DNA of 5,658 bases from assembly GCA_016210375.1 (NCBI GenBank), contig JACQUH010000072.1, forward strand, positions 1 to 5,658, read 5' to 3'. The notes beneath the pieces were generated by a model. The model did no database searches and was not told the origin of the DNA. It saw only the letters and a list, made by a program, of their open reading frames with translations. Below are positions 1-5,477 of this stretch, one piece after another (positions within the stretch are counted from its first letter, which is position 1; each line of letters opens with the position of its first letter). This stretch comes from Chloroflexota bacterium (GTDB lineage: Bacteria > Chloroflexota > Dehalococcoidia > Lucifugimonadales > JACPCL1). The position numbers and the translations under genes were made by a program.

Positions 1-167
1 ACACCGATTCAAAACAATTTTCTCCCCCTTCCCGTGCGGGAAGGGGGAGCCAGAGGGGGTTAGGTCGGAACCCAAACGGTAGAGTATTTGGTCAACGACC
101 ATAAGGGAGCGGGCCCATGCCCCAGCCATCAGGCTGGGGTGAAAAAGCCATTTTGAGATAGTTTCTT
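1..167 (+). repeat. MITE-like repeat, copy A (partial, cut by window edge)
   Basis: This is one half of a hairpin-rich repeat. In order it holds a block at 1-21 that recurs at 5470-5490 (19 of 21 bases identical), and a perfect 12-bp hairpin (arms 22-33 and 38-49, loop GTGC). Next come GAGGGGGTTAGGT near 53-65 and a CCATAAGGGAGCGG block near 99-112. A perfect 8-bp hairpin follows (CCCCAGCC 120-127, GGCTGGGG 132-139), then the tip GCCATTTTGAGATAGTTTCTTA at about 147-168, which is a near match to the reverse complement of 5555-5574. The same modules in the same order, on the opposite strand, make up the left arm of copy B (3553 onward). No transposase is encoded, so this looks like a non-autonomous element. 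The left half presumably lies before base 1. Confidence 0.7.
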
Positions 168-192
168 AGGGGGCGCTGCCTGCCAGGAGATC

Positions 193-218
193 GTTTGAGA
201 TAGTTCCTCTATGGCAGG
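193..218 (+). repeat. Second, isolated copy of the repeat tip
   Basis: GTTTGAGATAGTTCCTC at about 193-209 repeats the tip of copy A (TTTGAGATAGTTTCTT at 152-167) 42 bases further on. It sits inside a weak inverted repeat, CTGCCAGGAGA (179-189) against TCCTCTATGGCAG (205-217). It could be the remnant of another element or part of the insertion site of copy A. The short length keeps confidence moderate. Confidence 0.4.
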
Positions 219-261
219 ACAGTAGCAACAGGAACGGGGGAGCTGGCCCATTCCTCCTACC

Positions 262-291
262 GAGAGTTCAGGGCGAACAGGCCGAACTCCA
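262..291 (-). terminator. Weak hairpin downstream of the enzyme operon
   Basis: GAGTTC (264-269) and GAACTC (284-289) form a 6-bp inverted repeat with a 14-base interior that can pair a little further. It lies about 30 bases beyond the stop codon of the GH3-like gene in the direction of transcription. No T-run follows on the minus strand, so if it terminates transcription it is not a classical intrinsic terminator. Listed as the only candidate 3' structure between the gene and repeat copy A. Confidence 0.2.
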
Positions 292-318
292 CCGGAGCTG
301 CAGGCACGACCTCCTTTG

Positions 319-1794
319 CTACAAGGCCGCGCTCACCATTTCCGGAACAGCCACCCCGTTCAGCACGGGCGGCGCCGGAAGGGTGACCACGCGCAGGGGC
401 GGGTAGCGCAAGGTGAAGGCAGCCTCGCGATAGTGAGGGTCAATCTTGCCCAGGGCATGGTGGACCCGCCGCTGAAGCTCCCCCTCCCGCCCCGCGTGGT
501 CGGCGACGTACAGGCAGAGCATCGGCCTGCCGTCCAGGTACTCTTTCTTCGCCTCCCACTGGCCATTCTCCACGCCGACAGAGGCCAGCGCCTCCGCCAA
601 GGTTGGCCTGTCTATCCGGGCGATGCTGCCGATGTCAATGACATCGTCCGCGCGGGAGACGAACTCAAACTCTGGGACGCCATGCTCGTTGTGCCGCACG
701 ACGCGCAGCAGGTCCCCCTGTCGCAGGCGCAGGAAAGGCATGCCGTAGAAGCTGGTGAGGACAGGCTCGTAGCAACCTCCCTCCTCCAGTTGGTCCAGCA
801 GGAGCAACGATCCGGCCTCTGGCTCCGCGTCCTCTGGCCGGAACTCCAGAAAGGCGCTGGTGGGGAGGAAGATCAGGCCCCGCCTCCGCCAGTCCTGCAT
901 AGCCAGGATGCCGGCTTCGCTGGAGGCGTAGAGCTGCAGCACCCGGCCCCCCCACTGGGCCTCCAGGGCTGGGGTCAGAAAGGTTGTGTCCGCCCCCCAG
1001 GTGATGACCGACTTCGGCGAAAGGAGGGAGCCGGGCTCCAAGGGGTGACTGTTCCTGAACCCGCTCAGCTTCAGGAGCTCCCGCCGCACGGCGGAGGGGA
1101 TGCCAAAGGAGGCGGCGAAGCTGGGGAAGTGGGTGTTCGCCGTCATGCGCTGAAACTCGCGACGCGCCATCAAGAGCGTACTCGCCATGCCGACAACGCA
1201 GTCCACGCCAGTCCTCAGGCTGCGCTGGATGCCCGCCTGCATGCGCTGCGGCATAGTGGCGCTGTCGTCGTTCTGCTCCTCAAGGTAGGAGTTCACGACA
1301 CCCCGCTGGGTTACGGCCTGCCCAAGCCATGCCGAGGCAAAGGGCGTCCCCGGGAGGAGGGGAAGCACCCGAAAGTCTTTGTTAAGGCGTACCTCACCCT
1401 CCCGGCGGGCCACCGACATCATGAGGGCAGCGATGGTGTGGCGACACTGGGCGTCAAAGAACCGGCGCGTCCAGGGGACCTGTTTCCATGTCCCGTGGCA
1501 CCAGGAGGTCTGCACCCAGCACTGGACCTCTTCACCCCCCGTGTTGTAGGTCTCGGGCCGCAGGACGTCCAGGTAGTCCCGCCACTCATGCAGCGGAGCG
1601 ACCCTCCGGAACTCCTGGATACTCTTAAAGGGTCTCTTGCTGGGGAAAATGGAGGTCCACTGCCCCGCAGCAAGCTGGGAGAGCTGCTCCGAGAGCAATG
1701 TGTTCTGCACATCCAGGAACTGCCCAAGGGGGGACTGGATGATGGAACAGTACTCCCTCCAGTGGCGCCGTTCGCCAGGGTCTATGGCTTCCAT
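319..1794 (-). CDS. GH3/PaaK-like adenylate-forming enzyme
   Basis: A 491-residue protein related to the GH3 acyl-acid amido synthetases and, more distantly, phenylacetate-CoA ligases. These are cytoplasmic enzymes that activate a carboxylic acid as acyl-AMP; GH3 members then pass it to an amine. Visible motifs are a P-loop-like TSWCHGTWK (residues 96-104) followed by QVPWT; WGAD (266-269); YASSEA (289-294), the family's YxxSE ATP-binding motif; and FLPTSAFLEFRP (309-320). Further on come YEPVLTSFYGMPFLRLRQGD (342-361), with the ribose-binding Asp at 361, and the hinge FVSRADDV (378-385). Residues 390-491 form the small C-terminal lid domain. The P-loop is degenerate compared with the usual TSGTSG-x-x-K. 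A GTG two codons earlier (1800) is possible, but the ATG at 1794 has GAGG about 5 bases upstream. The stop of the E1-like gene lies only 7 bases before this ATG, so the two are probably translationally coupled. The substrate cannot be read from sequence. Confidence 0.85.
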   Translation of the reverse strand: MEAIDPGERRHWREYCSIIQSPLGQFLDVQNTLLSEQLSQLAAGQWTSIFPSKRPFKSIQEFRRVAPLHEWRDYLDVLRPETYNTGGEEVQCWVQTSWCHGTWKQVPWTRRFFDAQCRHTIAALMMSVARREGEVRLNKDFRVLPLLPGTPFASAWLGQAVTQRGVVNSYLEEQNDDSATMPQRMQAGIQRSLRTGVDCVVGMASTLLMARREFQRMTANTHFPSFAASFGIPSAVRRELLKLSGFRNSHPLEPGSLLSPKSVITWGADTTFLTPALEAQWGGRVLQLYASSEAGILAMQDWRRRGLIFLPTSAFLEFRPEDAEPEAGSLLLLDQLEEGGCYEPVLTSFYGMPFLRLRQGDLLRVVRHNEHGVPEFEFVSRADDVIDIGSIARIDRPTLAEALASVGVENGQWEAKKEYLDGRPMLCLYVADHAGREGELQRRVHHALGKIDPHYREAAFTLRYPPLRVVTLPAPPVLNGVAVPEMVSAAL

Positions 1795-1801
1795 ACGCAC
1801 C

Positions 1802-2596
1802 TCACGATACAGGGCTCACTCTTGATGCGGGCCAACCGATCAGGCGTGGCTCCCGGCTGTCCAGGATCGCGACCGTTGGAACAACGGCAAGGGGCGAACC
1901 GAGGGTCACGCTTACCATGCCCCGAACGACCATCGCCGCTGTTATGGCGGTAGCCACGCCGAGCTGAGGGGGAGCCAGACGCTCCTGCTTGACCTTCTCG
2001 GCCACCCACGCATACTGCAATAGGTAGGACGGCAAGGAAAAGATGAGCCGCTCCACAATGTTGACGAAGAGAGCCGGGTCGGTATCCGAGCCCACGAGGT
2101 CTTCCAGGGTTGGCGACTCGGGGCCAAAGGCAAGCAGGATACCCCCAAAGCCAATGTTGAGCGGGAAGAGGGTAAACTTGCCCTGCTCCCTGGCGGCGGC
2201 CATGAGGCCGTGCAGCGCAGGCCCAGGGTCCACCATGTTTACGATCACGTCGCACTGCTGCACAAGGGCGCTGGCATCCTCCGCCTGGAGGAAGAAAGGG
2301 ATTACGTGCACCTGGGCCTGGGGGTTGACCTCCTGGACCAGGGACGCCGTCGCTCTGGCCTTGTTCTGACCCACATGCTCTCTGCGGAAGGCCTGCCGGT
2401 TCAGGTTGCTCAGCTCCACCACATCCCCATCGGCGACGATGAAGCGGCAGAACCCCTGGCGGGCTGCCAGGAGCGCTATGTTGCTCCCCAGGCCGCATCC
2501 CGCCAGCAGCACGCGGGTCCCTGCAATGCGGGACTGCTCTTCTTCAGAGAGGAAGCCCCAGTTCTGACGCGTGAACTCGTCGTAGCCTGATGCCAT
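1802..2596 (-). CDS. E1-like (ThiF/MoeB/HesA superfamily) adenylating protein lacking the usual cysteines
   Basis: A 264-residue Rossmann-fold protein of the ubiquitin-activating-like superfamily, which adenylates C-terminal carboxylates of small proteins or peptides. Residues 8-22 give FTRQNWGFLSEEEQS, as in several ThiF-family proteins. The nucleotide-binding loop is GCGLGSN (33-39), followed by DGDVVELSNLNRQ (56-68), Lys79 in GQNKA, and CDVIVNMVD (115-123), where Asp123 matches the conserved metal/ATP Asp. The only cysteines are Cys34, Cys50 and Cys115. There are no zinc-binding CxxC pairs and no catalytic Cys in the C-terminal half, so a thioester intermediate is unlikely. This resembles the MccB-type logic of adenylation without a cysteine, but no specific function can be assigned. 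The ATG at 2596 has GGAGGGG 8 bases upstream; a GTG at 2662 would add 22 residues but has no good ribosome binding site. It is the first gene of a pair with the GH3-like enzyme. Confidence 0.85.
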   Translation of the reverse strand: MASGYDEFTRQNWGFLSEEEQSRIAGTRVLLAGCGLGSNIALLAARQGFCRFIVADGDVVELSNLNRQAFRREHVGQNKARATASLVQEVNPQAQVHVIPFFLQAEDASALVQQCDVIVNMVDPGPALHGLMAAAREQGKFTLFPLNIGFGGILLAFGPESPTLEDLVGSDTDPALFVNIVERLIFSLPSYLLQYAWVAEKVKQERLAPPQLGVATAITAAMVVRGMVSVTLGSPLAVVPTVAILDSREPRLIGWPASRVSPVS

Positions 2597-2919
2597 GCCG
2601 AACGCCCCTCCAGACGCCAAGCTGACGCTCCTTTTCTCTGAGCCCCAAGGAGCAACGAACACCTCTAGCGTAGTCCAGTCCTGTTAGGCTATCGGTCAAG
2701 AAGAGACAGGTTCTGGTAAAGAAACGGCAAAGAGACGGGAAAGTGGGGAAATGCCGGCGCCCGACAGGTCTCTCCTGGGCAGAGTGGCGTGGACAGGGAG
2801 ATGATCGGGATGCCCCGTCCTCTGGTTGTCCCTGGGGAGAAGGAGGCAGAGGAAGGGCGGCGCCCAGGGGCGCTCAAGCTCAAGAGAGCAGCCACTAGCG
2901 CCCCTGCCGGAATGCTCCA
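2597..2919. other. Intergenic region between the receiver protein and the E1-like gene
   Basis: These 323 bases separate the receiver-only regulator from the enzyme pair, all on the minus strand. They hold the 2865-2906 hairpin just past the receiver stop, a GGAGGGG ribosome binding site at about 2605-2611 for the E1-like gene, and presumably the promoter of the enzyme pair. No convincing -35/-10 pair was found: a TTGACC on the minus strand (2694-2699) has only a TACGCT 21 bases downstream, which is too far. A 74-codon minus-strand frame fills much of it (2696-2920) and is discussed among the rejected items. Confidence 0.5.
2865..2906 (-). terminator. Strong nested hairpin after the receiver-only gene
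   Basis: A perfect 9-bp inverted repeat (CAGGGGCGC at 2865-2873, GCGCCCCTG at 2898-2906) encloses 24 bases that contain a second hairpin, GCTC-AAGA-GAGC (2878-2889). It starts 13 bases past the stop of the receiver gene. On the minus strand it is followed by a pyrimidine-rich but not T-rich stretch, so a terminator or a 3'-end-protecting structure is likely but not certain. Confidence 0.45.
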
Positions 2920-3285
2920 TTACGGCGATTCCAACAGCTTCTGGATCCGGTCCAGGTTCAGGGCTGCTTTGGGGATCACCTCCAGGATATCTGCCTCTTT
3001 GGCCAACCTGGAGAGGACCTCCTCCGTATGGGCCGTGACCAGGGCGATCTTCGTGGCGGGGTGCTCCTTCTTGATGCGCCGCGCCGTCTCAAGCCCGTCA
3101 ATCCCTGGCAGGCGGAAGTCCAGCAAGACCAGGTCTGGATGGGCTTGGGCAATCTCCTGCAGGGCCTCCTCCCCTGTTGTCACCGATCCCACCACTTCAA
3201 ACTGCGGGTCCAGGGAGAGCAGCAGCTTTACCAGCTCCTGGAACTGCGGCTGGTCCTCAACGATCATGACGCGTGTGGTCACCAT
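2920..3285 (-). CDS. Receiver-only response regulator (CheY/Spo0F-like single domain)
   Basis: A 121-residue protein consisting of a single phospho-receiver domain. With the ATG at 3285 as residue 1, the acidic pocket is Glu10-Asp11, the phosphoacceptor Asp56 lies in LVLLDFRLPG (52-61), the switch Thr is Thr84 in LVTAHT, and the conserved Lys is Lys106 in VIPKAAL. All catalytic residues of the family are present. There is no output domain, so it probably acts by protein contact or in a phosphorelay; the receiver resembles those of NarL-type regulators. No kinase is nearby. The start is uncertain: GGGGAG is 1 base from the ATG at 3285 and 4 bases from the GTG at 3282, and in-frame starts also exist at 3294, 3327 and 3351. 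The 3285 start fits the usual domain edge. Confidence 0.85.
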   Translation of the reverse strand: MVTTRVMIVEDQPQFQELVKLLLSLDPQFEVVGSVTTGEEALQEIAQAHPDLVLLDFRLPGIDGLETARRIKKEHPATKIALVTAHTEEVLSRLAKEADILEVIPKAALNLDRIQKLLESP

Positions 3286-3341
3286 GCTCCCCATCTCTAT
3301 GCACTGGCATCGCGCGGGCGAATCCATCGCACCAGCGGCTT

Positions 3342-3357
3342 CCAGGAGCACTCCTGG
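3342..3357. promoter_or_regulatory. Perfect-arm dyad CCAGGAG-CA-CTCCTGG
   Basis: Two 7-base arms (3342-3348 and 3351-3357) are exact inverted repeats separated by two bases. The dyad lies about 57 bases upstream of the chosen start of the receiver-only gene, between it and the candidate -10 box. It could be a protein-binding operator or a leader hairpin. The sequence alone does not decide. Confidence 0.3.
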
Positions 3358-3444
3358 TCCGGATCCGCTAAGGAGCCCGGCGTGAGTGGGCGACCAGGGT
3401 TCTACCGGTGAGCACCTCGTGCTTCCTCTTTCGGCCCTTCACGC

Positions 3445-3450
3445 ATTATA
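3445..3450 (-). promoter_or_regulatory. Candidate -10 box (TATAAT) for the receiver-only gene
   Basis: On the minus strand this reads TATAAT, a perfect sigma-70-type -10 hexamer, about 160 bases upstream of the receiver start. The best -35 candidate, TTCCTC with an 18-base spacer, is weak. If real, the leader would be roughly 150 bases long and would include the dyad at 3342-3357. Confidence 0.3.
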
Positions 3451-3552
3451 GGAGACGCAGTGTATTACGAGGAAGCGCAGGATTGGCGTAAAGACCGTAA
3501 AGATCTGCTAAATCTTGCAGAGCAGTGGCTTTAGCACGCGACAAAGGAACTG

Positions 3553-3810
3553 AGAAACGATCTCAGAATGCTTTTCTATGCTCCAGCCTTATAGCTGGGG
3601 CGTGATACCGCCCCCTTATGGTTCTCAACCAGATAACTTTGCTGTTGGAAAGGCGCTTCAATCGCTCCTCCACCCCACCCCTTGAATAGTTCCCTCTCCC
3701 TTGAGGGAAGAGGGCTAGGGTGAGGGTGAAGCACTCGCCTAAGCTGGGATAAGCTATTTTGTTAATGACCATAAGGGGGCGGTGCGAAAGAGGTTCTTGA
3801 GAAAGCTTCT
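3553..3810. repeat. MITE-like element, copy B (complete, about 258 bases)
   Basis: The element has related inverted ends. The left arm begins AGAAACGATCTCAGAATGC (3553 onward); the right arm, read on the minus strand from 3810, begins AGAAGCTTTCTCAAGAACC. Further in, the left arm carries the CTCCAGC/GCTGGGG hairpin (3581-3587, 3594-3600) and ACCGCCCCCTTATGGT at about 3609-3624. The last of these is an exact 16-base inverted match to ACCATAAGGGGGCGGT at about 3768-3783 in the right arm. In the middle is a C-rich/G-rich hairpin (3692-3700 against 3705-3714, one bulged A) followed by CTAGGGTGAGGGTGAAG. Copy A shows the same modules in order. The right arm lacks the CCAGC hairpin, so the arms are not symmetric. 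No coding capacity was recognised and no clear target duplication was found. Confidence 0.7.
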
Positions 3811-4570
3811 AGCGCCTGTTATCCTGCTCACTTGCGCTCTGCCTGCGCTCCTGCTGGGAGCCGACCACACCGGAGGTGACCTGGGGCAAGAACTTGTACC
3901 CGATGCCGTACACGTTCGCGATGTACCTGGGGTTGTCGGTGGGGTCGCCTAGCTTGGCGCGGAGGTGCTGGATGTGCACCTTGACAAGGCGGTTGTCAGC
4001 GTCGGTGGTTTCCGTCACGCGCAGGATGTTGGAAGCCAGGGACTCGTAGCTCACCACCCGCTGGGCGTTCCGGACCAGGTGGGCCAGCATGTTCAGCTCC
4101 GTGCGCGTGAGGGACACCGGCTCGCCCGCCCTGTACACTTCAGCCCCTTCCAGGTCAATCAGCAAGTCCCCGGCCTGCAGGGGCCGGCTGGAGGAGCTGG
4201 CCCGCCCCTGGACCCGGCGGAAGATCGCCTGGAGACGCCCCAGCAACTCCACGTGGCTGAAGGGTTTCACCACGTAGTCGTCCGCACCCTCCTCAAGAAA
4301 CCGGGCGACTTCAACGTCCAGGTCCCGCGCCGTTAGCATGACCACGGGGACATCCGAGAAGGCCCTGATCCCCTTCAGCACTTGCAGACCATTAATATCC
4401 GGAAGCCCAATATCAAGGATCACCAGGTCTGGCGCCTGCTCCTCCACCAGCCCTTCCGCCTTCCTGCCCTCGCTGGTGCTGATCACCTCCGCCTGGGGCC
4501 ATCGGAGGTTAATGCACAGTGACACAGCGTCAATAATGTCTTGGTTATCATCTACCACAAGGAACTTCAT
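3809..4570 (-). CDS. OmpR/PhoB-family response regulator with winged-helix DNA-binding domain
   Basis: A 253-residue two-domain transcription regulator. The receiver domain (residues 1-118) has the acidic pair Asp7-Asp8, phosphoacceptor Asp53 in LVILDIGLPD, Thr80 in VVMLTARD and Lys102 in YVVKPF, so it should be phosphorylated by a histidine kinase. A short Ser-rich linker (124-129) leads to a winged-helix domain (about 131-229) with LTRTELNML (154-162), VKVHIQHLRAKL (197-208) and the wing YIANVYGIGYKF (216-227). The last 25 residues form a polar tail. The start is well supported: GGAGGT lies 5 bases before the ATG. No kinase is adjacent, so it is an orphan in this window. The stop codon (3809-3811) overlaps the outer tip of repeat copy B, so the element sits exactly at the 3' end of the gene. 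Confidence 0.93.
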   Translation of the reverse strand: MKFLVVDDNQDIIDAVSLCINLRWPQAEVISTSEGRKAEGLVEEQAPDLVILDIGLPDINGLQVLKGIRAFSDVPVVMLTARDLDVEVARFLEEGADDYVVKPFSHVELLGRLQAIFRRVQGRASSSSRPLQAGDLLIDLEGAEVYRAGEPVSLTRTELNMLAHLVRNAQRVVSYESLASNILRVTETTDADNRLVKVHIQHLRAKLGDPTDNPRYIANVYGIGYKFLPQVTSGVVGSQQERRQSASEQDNRR

Positions 4571-4636
4571 TGAGGACCTCCGATTGTGCCGGGATCAAGC
4601 TCCCCCGAGAACCGTAGCTTGCCAATGAGCGCCTCC

Positions 4637-4648
4637 GGGGATGTCCCC
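4637..4648. promoter_or_regulatory. GGGGA-TG-TCCCC dyad upstream of the OmpR-type regulator
   Basis: Two 5-base arms (4637-4641, 4644-4648) are perfect inverted repeats with a 2-base centre, 67 bases upstream of the regulator's start and within its predicted leader. It could be an operator or a leader hairpin, and it may also be chance in GC-rich DNA. Confidence 0.2.
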
Positions 4649-4823
4649 AAATCGGCTCCCGCCATCGGAACCAGAACAAAGCGTAACGGTCCCTGGTGAG
4701 CTCTCTATTGATTGTTAAGCCGTCACCTAGCCTTCGGTCAACGTTCCCAGCAAAGGGAGCAGATACGCCGGCTTTCAGGCAGGCAAAGGAAACCCTTGGG
4801 GATAATCTCCTGCCCCTCTTCCG

Positions 4824-4852
4824 AGTATATATGACTCCACCCCCGCTCGCAA
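4824..4852 (-). promoter_or_regulatory. Candidate sigma-70-type promoter for the OmpR-type regulator
   Basis: On the minus strand, TTGCGA (4847-4852) and TATACT (4824-4829) are separated by exactly 17 bases. The -35 matches the consensus at four of six positions and the -10 at five of six. Transcription would start near 4817 and give a leader of roughly 245 bases before the regulator's ATG. It is the best promoter-like pair seen in this region but has not been tested against chance. Confidence 0.35.
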
Positions 4853-5156
4853 TGGCGCTACGAAAGTACGCCTGTAACGTGAATCATAGCAAGAAACGGG
4901 GCGCAAATTCCGAAACATCGCTTGCGACCGATCACTGCTTTTACTCAAACAGCAGAAAGGCAGTACCTTTGGCCCAGCAGAATGTATCCTTAGTACGCTG
5001 TTCGCCCACGAACCCTGCTCTATCCTTATTCCTTTAGCGGCCAGGCAACCCAAGACCGCCACTGGAACAGGGAGCGAGTCCCGGACGGGGCCCCCGGACC
5101 GAGCCTGCCCCAGGGCCCGCCGGTGGGGGTCCCAGACTGTTGTTGGAGGTCTCATC

Positions 5157-5429
5157 ATGGCGCTGCGCTACTGGATCGGGCTCAACGCGGCGGACGCGCT
5201 CCTGACAGCGGTGGCGCTCTCCATGGGCGCTATGGAAGGGAACCCTGTCCTCACTCTTTTCGCGCTCCGACTGGGCATTCCCGGGATGCTTTTCGTCAAG
5301 GCGCTCTTCGCCATAGCCCTGGGCGGCGTCATCTGGCAGCGGGGGAAGGTCCGGATGCTCATGATCATGAACTACGTCATGCTGGCCGTCATCCTCTATA
5401 ACATGCTCACCATCACCTACTTCCTGTAG
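5157..5429 (+). CDS. DUF5658-type small membrane protein
   Basis: A 90-residue hydrophobic protein with three predicted transmembrane helices: about 5-24, 43-61 and 68-89. It matches the pattern of the DUF5658 family: Asn10 and Asp13 followed by Thr17 in helix 1, the loop MEGNP (26-30), Lys48 near the start of helix 2, and Asn82 in helix 3. The polar residues buried in the helices are typical of the family, whose function is unknown; it is an inner-membrane protein. The start is very well supported by GGAGGT at 5145-5150, 6 bases before the ATG. It is the only plus-strand gene in the window and stands alone, with a hairpin 13 bases past its stop. Confidence 0.85.
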   Translation: MALRYWIGLNAADALLTAVALSMGAMEGNPVLTLFALRLGIPGMLFVKALFAIALGGVIWQRGKVRMLMIMNYVMLAVILYNMLTITYFL

Positions 5430-5442
5430 GGAGCTTTGAGGT

Positions 5443-5477
5443 ATCGGTGTGATGCGGCAAAGCCGTAATACACCGAT
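5443..5477 (+). terminator. Long hairpin after the DUF5658 gene
   Basis: ATCGGTGT (5443-5450) pairs perfectly with ACACCGAT (5470-5477). Inside, CGGC (5455-5458) pairs with GCCG (5462-5465) around an AAA loop, and the four bases between can pair partly (two G-T wobbles, one A-T, one mismatch). The result is nearly one continuous 16-bp stem. It starts 13 bases after the stop, as expected for a terminator, but no T-run follows. Its right arm is the start of a block shared with bases 1-21, so it may belong to the repeat family instead. Confidence 0.45.

Larger units (their letters stand above)
3286..3552. other. Leader and upstream region of the receiver-only gene
   Basis: No supported gene is seen here. 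The stretch holds the dyad at 3342-3357, a TATAAT box on the minus strand at 3445-3450, and an imperfect hairpin with 7-bp arms (TGCTAAA near 3508-3514, TTTAGCA near 3532-3538). It ends at the tip of repeat copy B. Together with copy B it makes a gene-free stretch of 523 bases. Confidence 0.45.
4571..5156. other. 586-base intergenic region between divergent genes
   Basis: This is the shared upstream region of the OmpR-type regulator (minus) and the DUF5658 gene (plus). Nothing in it looks like a protein gene; the frames present have no recognisable motif and poor starts. It holds the candidate minus-strand promoter at 4824-4852, a GGGGA-TG-TCCCC dyad at 4637-4648, and an AT-richer middle (about 4700-5035). 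A very GC-rich stretch follows (5041-5135) with the palindrome GGGGCCCC at 5087-5094, leading to the GGAGGT ribosome binding site of DUF5658 at 5145-5150. No tRNA or known riboswitch was recognised. Confidence 0.5.

Noticed and set aside
316..1953. 545-codon open frame on the plus strand
   Set aside because: It lies opposite the GH3-like gene, which has clear family motifs on the minus strand. The plus-strand product has no recognisable motif and is rich in Arg, Pro and Gly, as expected of an antisense frame in GC-rich DNA.
2667..2699. TTGACC ... TACGCT as a promoter for the E1-like gene
   Set aside because: The spacer is 21 bases, outside the usual 16-19, and no better -10 hexamer lies at the right distance.
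2696..2920. 74-codon minus-strand frame whose ATG overlaps the receiver stop (TAATG)
   Set aside because: The overlap hints at coupling, but the product is low-complexity, with no domain or membrane segment, and the ribosome binding site is weak. The frame runs through the strong hairpin at 2865-2906. Only conservation in relatives would rescue it.
2789..3385. 198-codon plus-strand frame
   Set aside because: It is antisense to the receiver-only gene, and its Ser/Arg-rich product has no recognisable features.
4696..5037. 113-codon plus-strand frame starting at GTG
   Set aside because: It has no ribosome binding site and no recognised motif, and it covers the AT-richer intergenic stretch and the candidate minus-strand promoter.
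4775..5158. 127-codon minus-strand frame
   Set aside because: It overlaps the start region of the well-supported DUF5658 gene and has no recognisable motif, so it is most likely chance.
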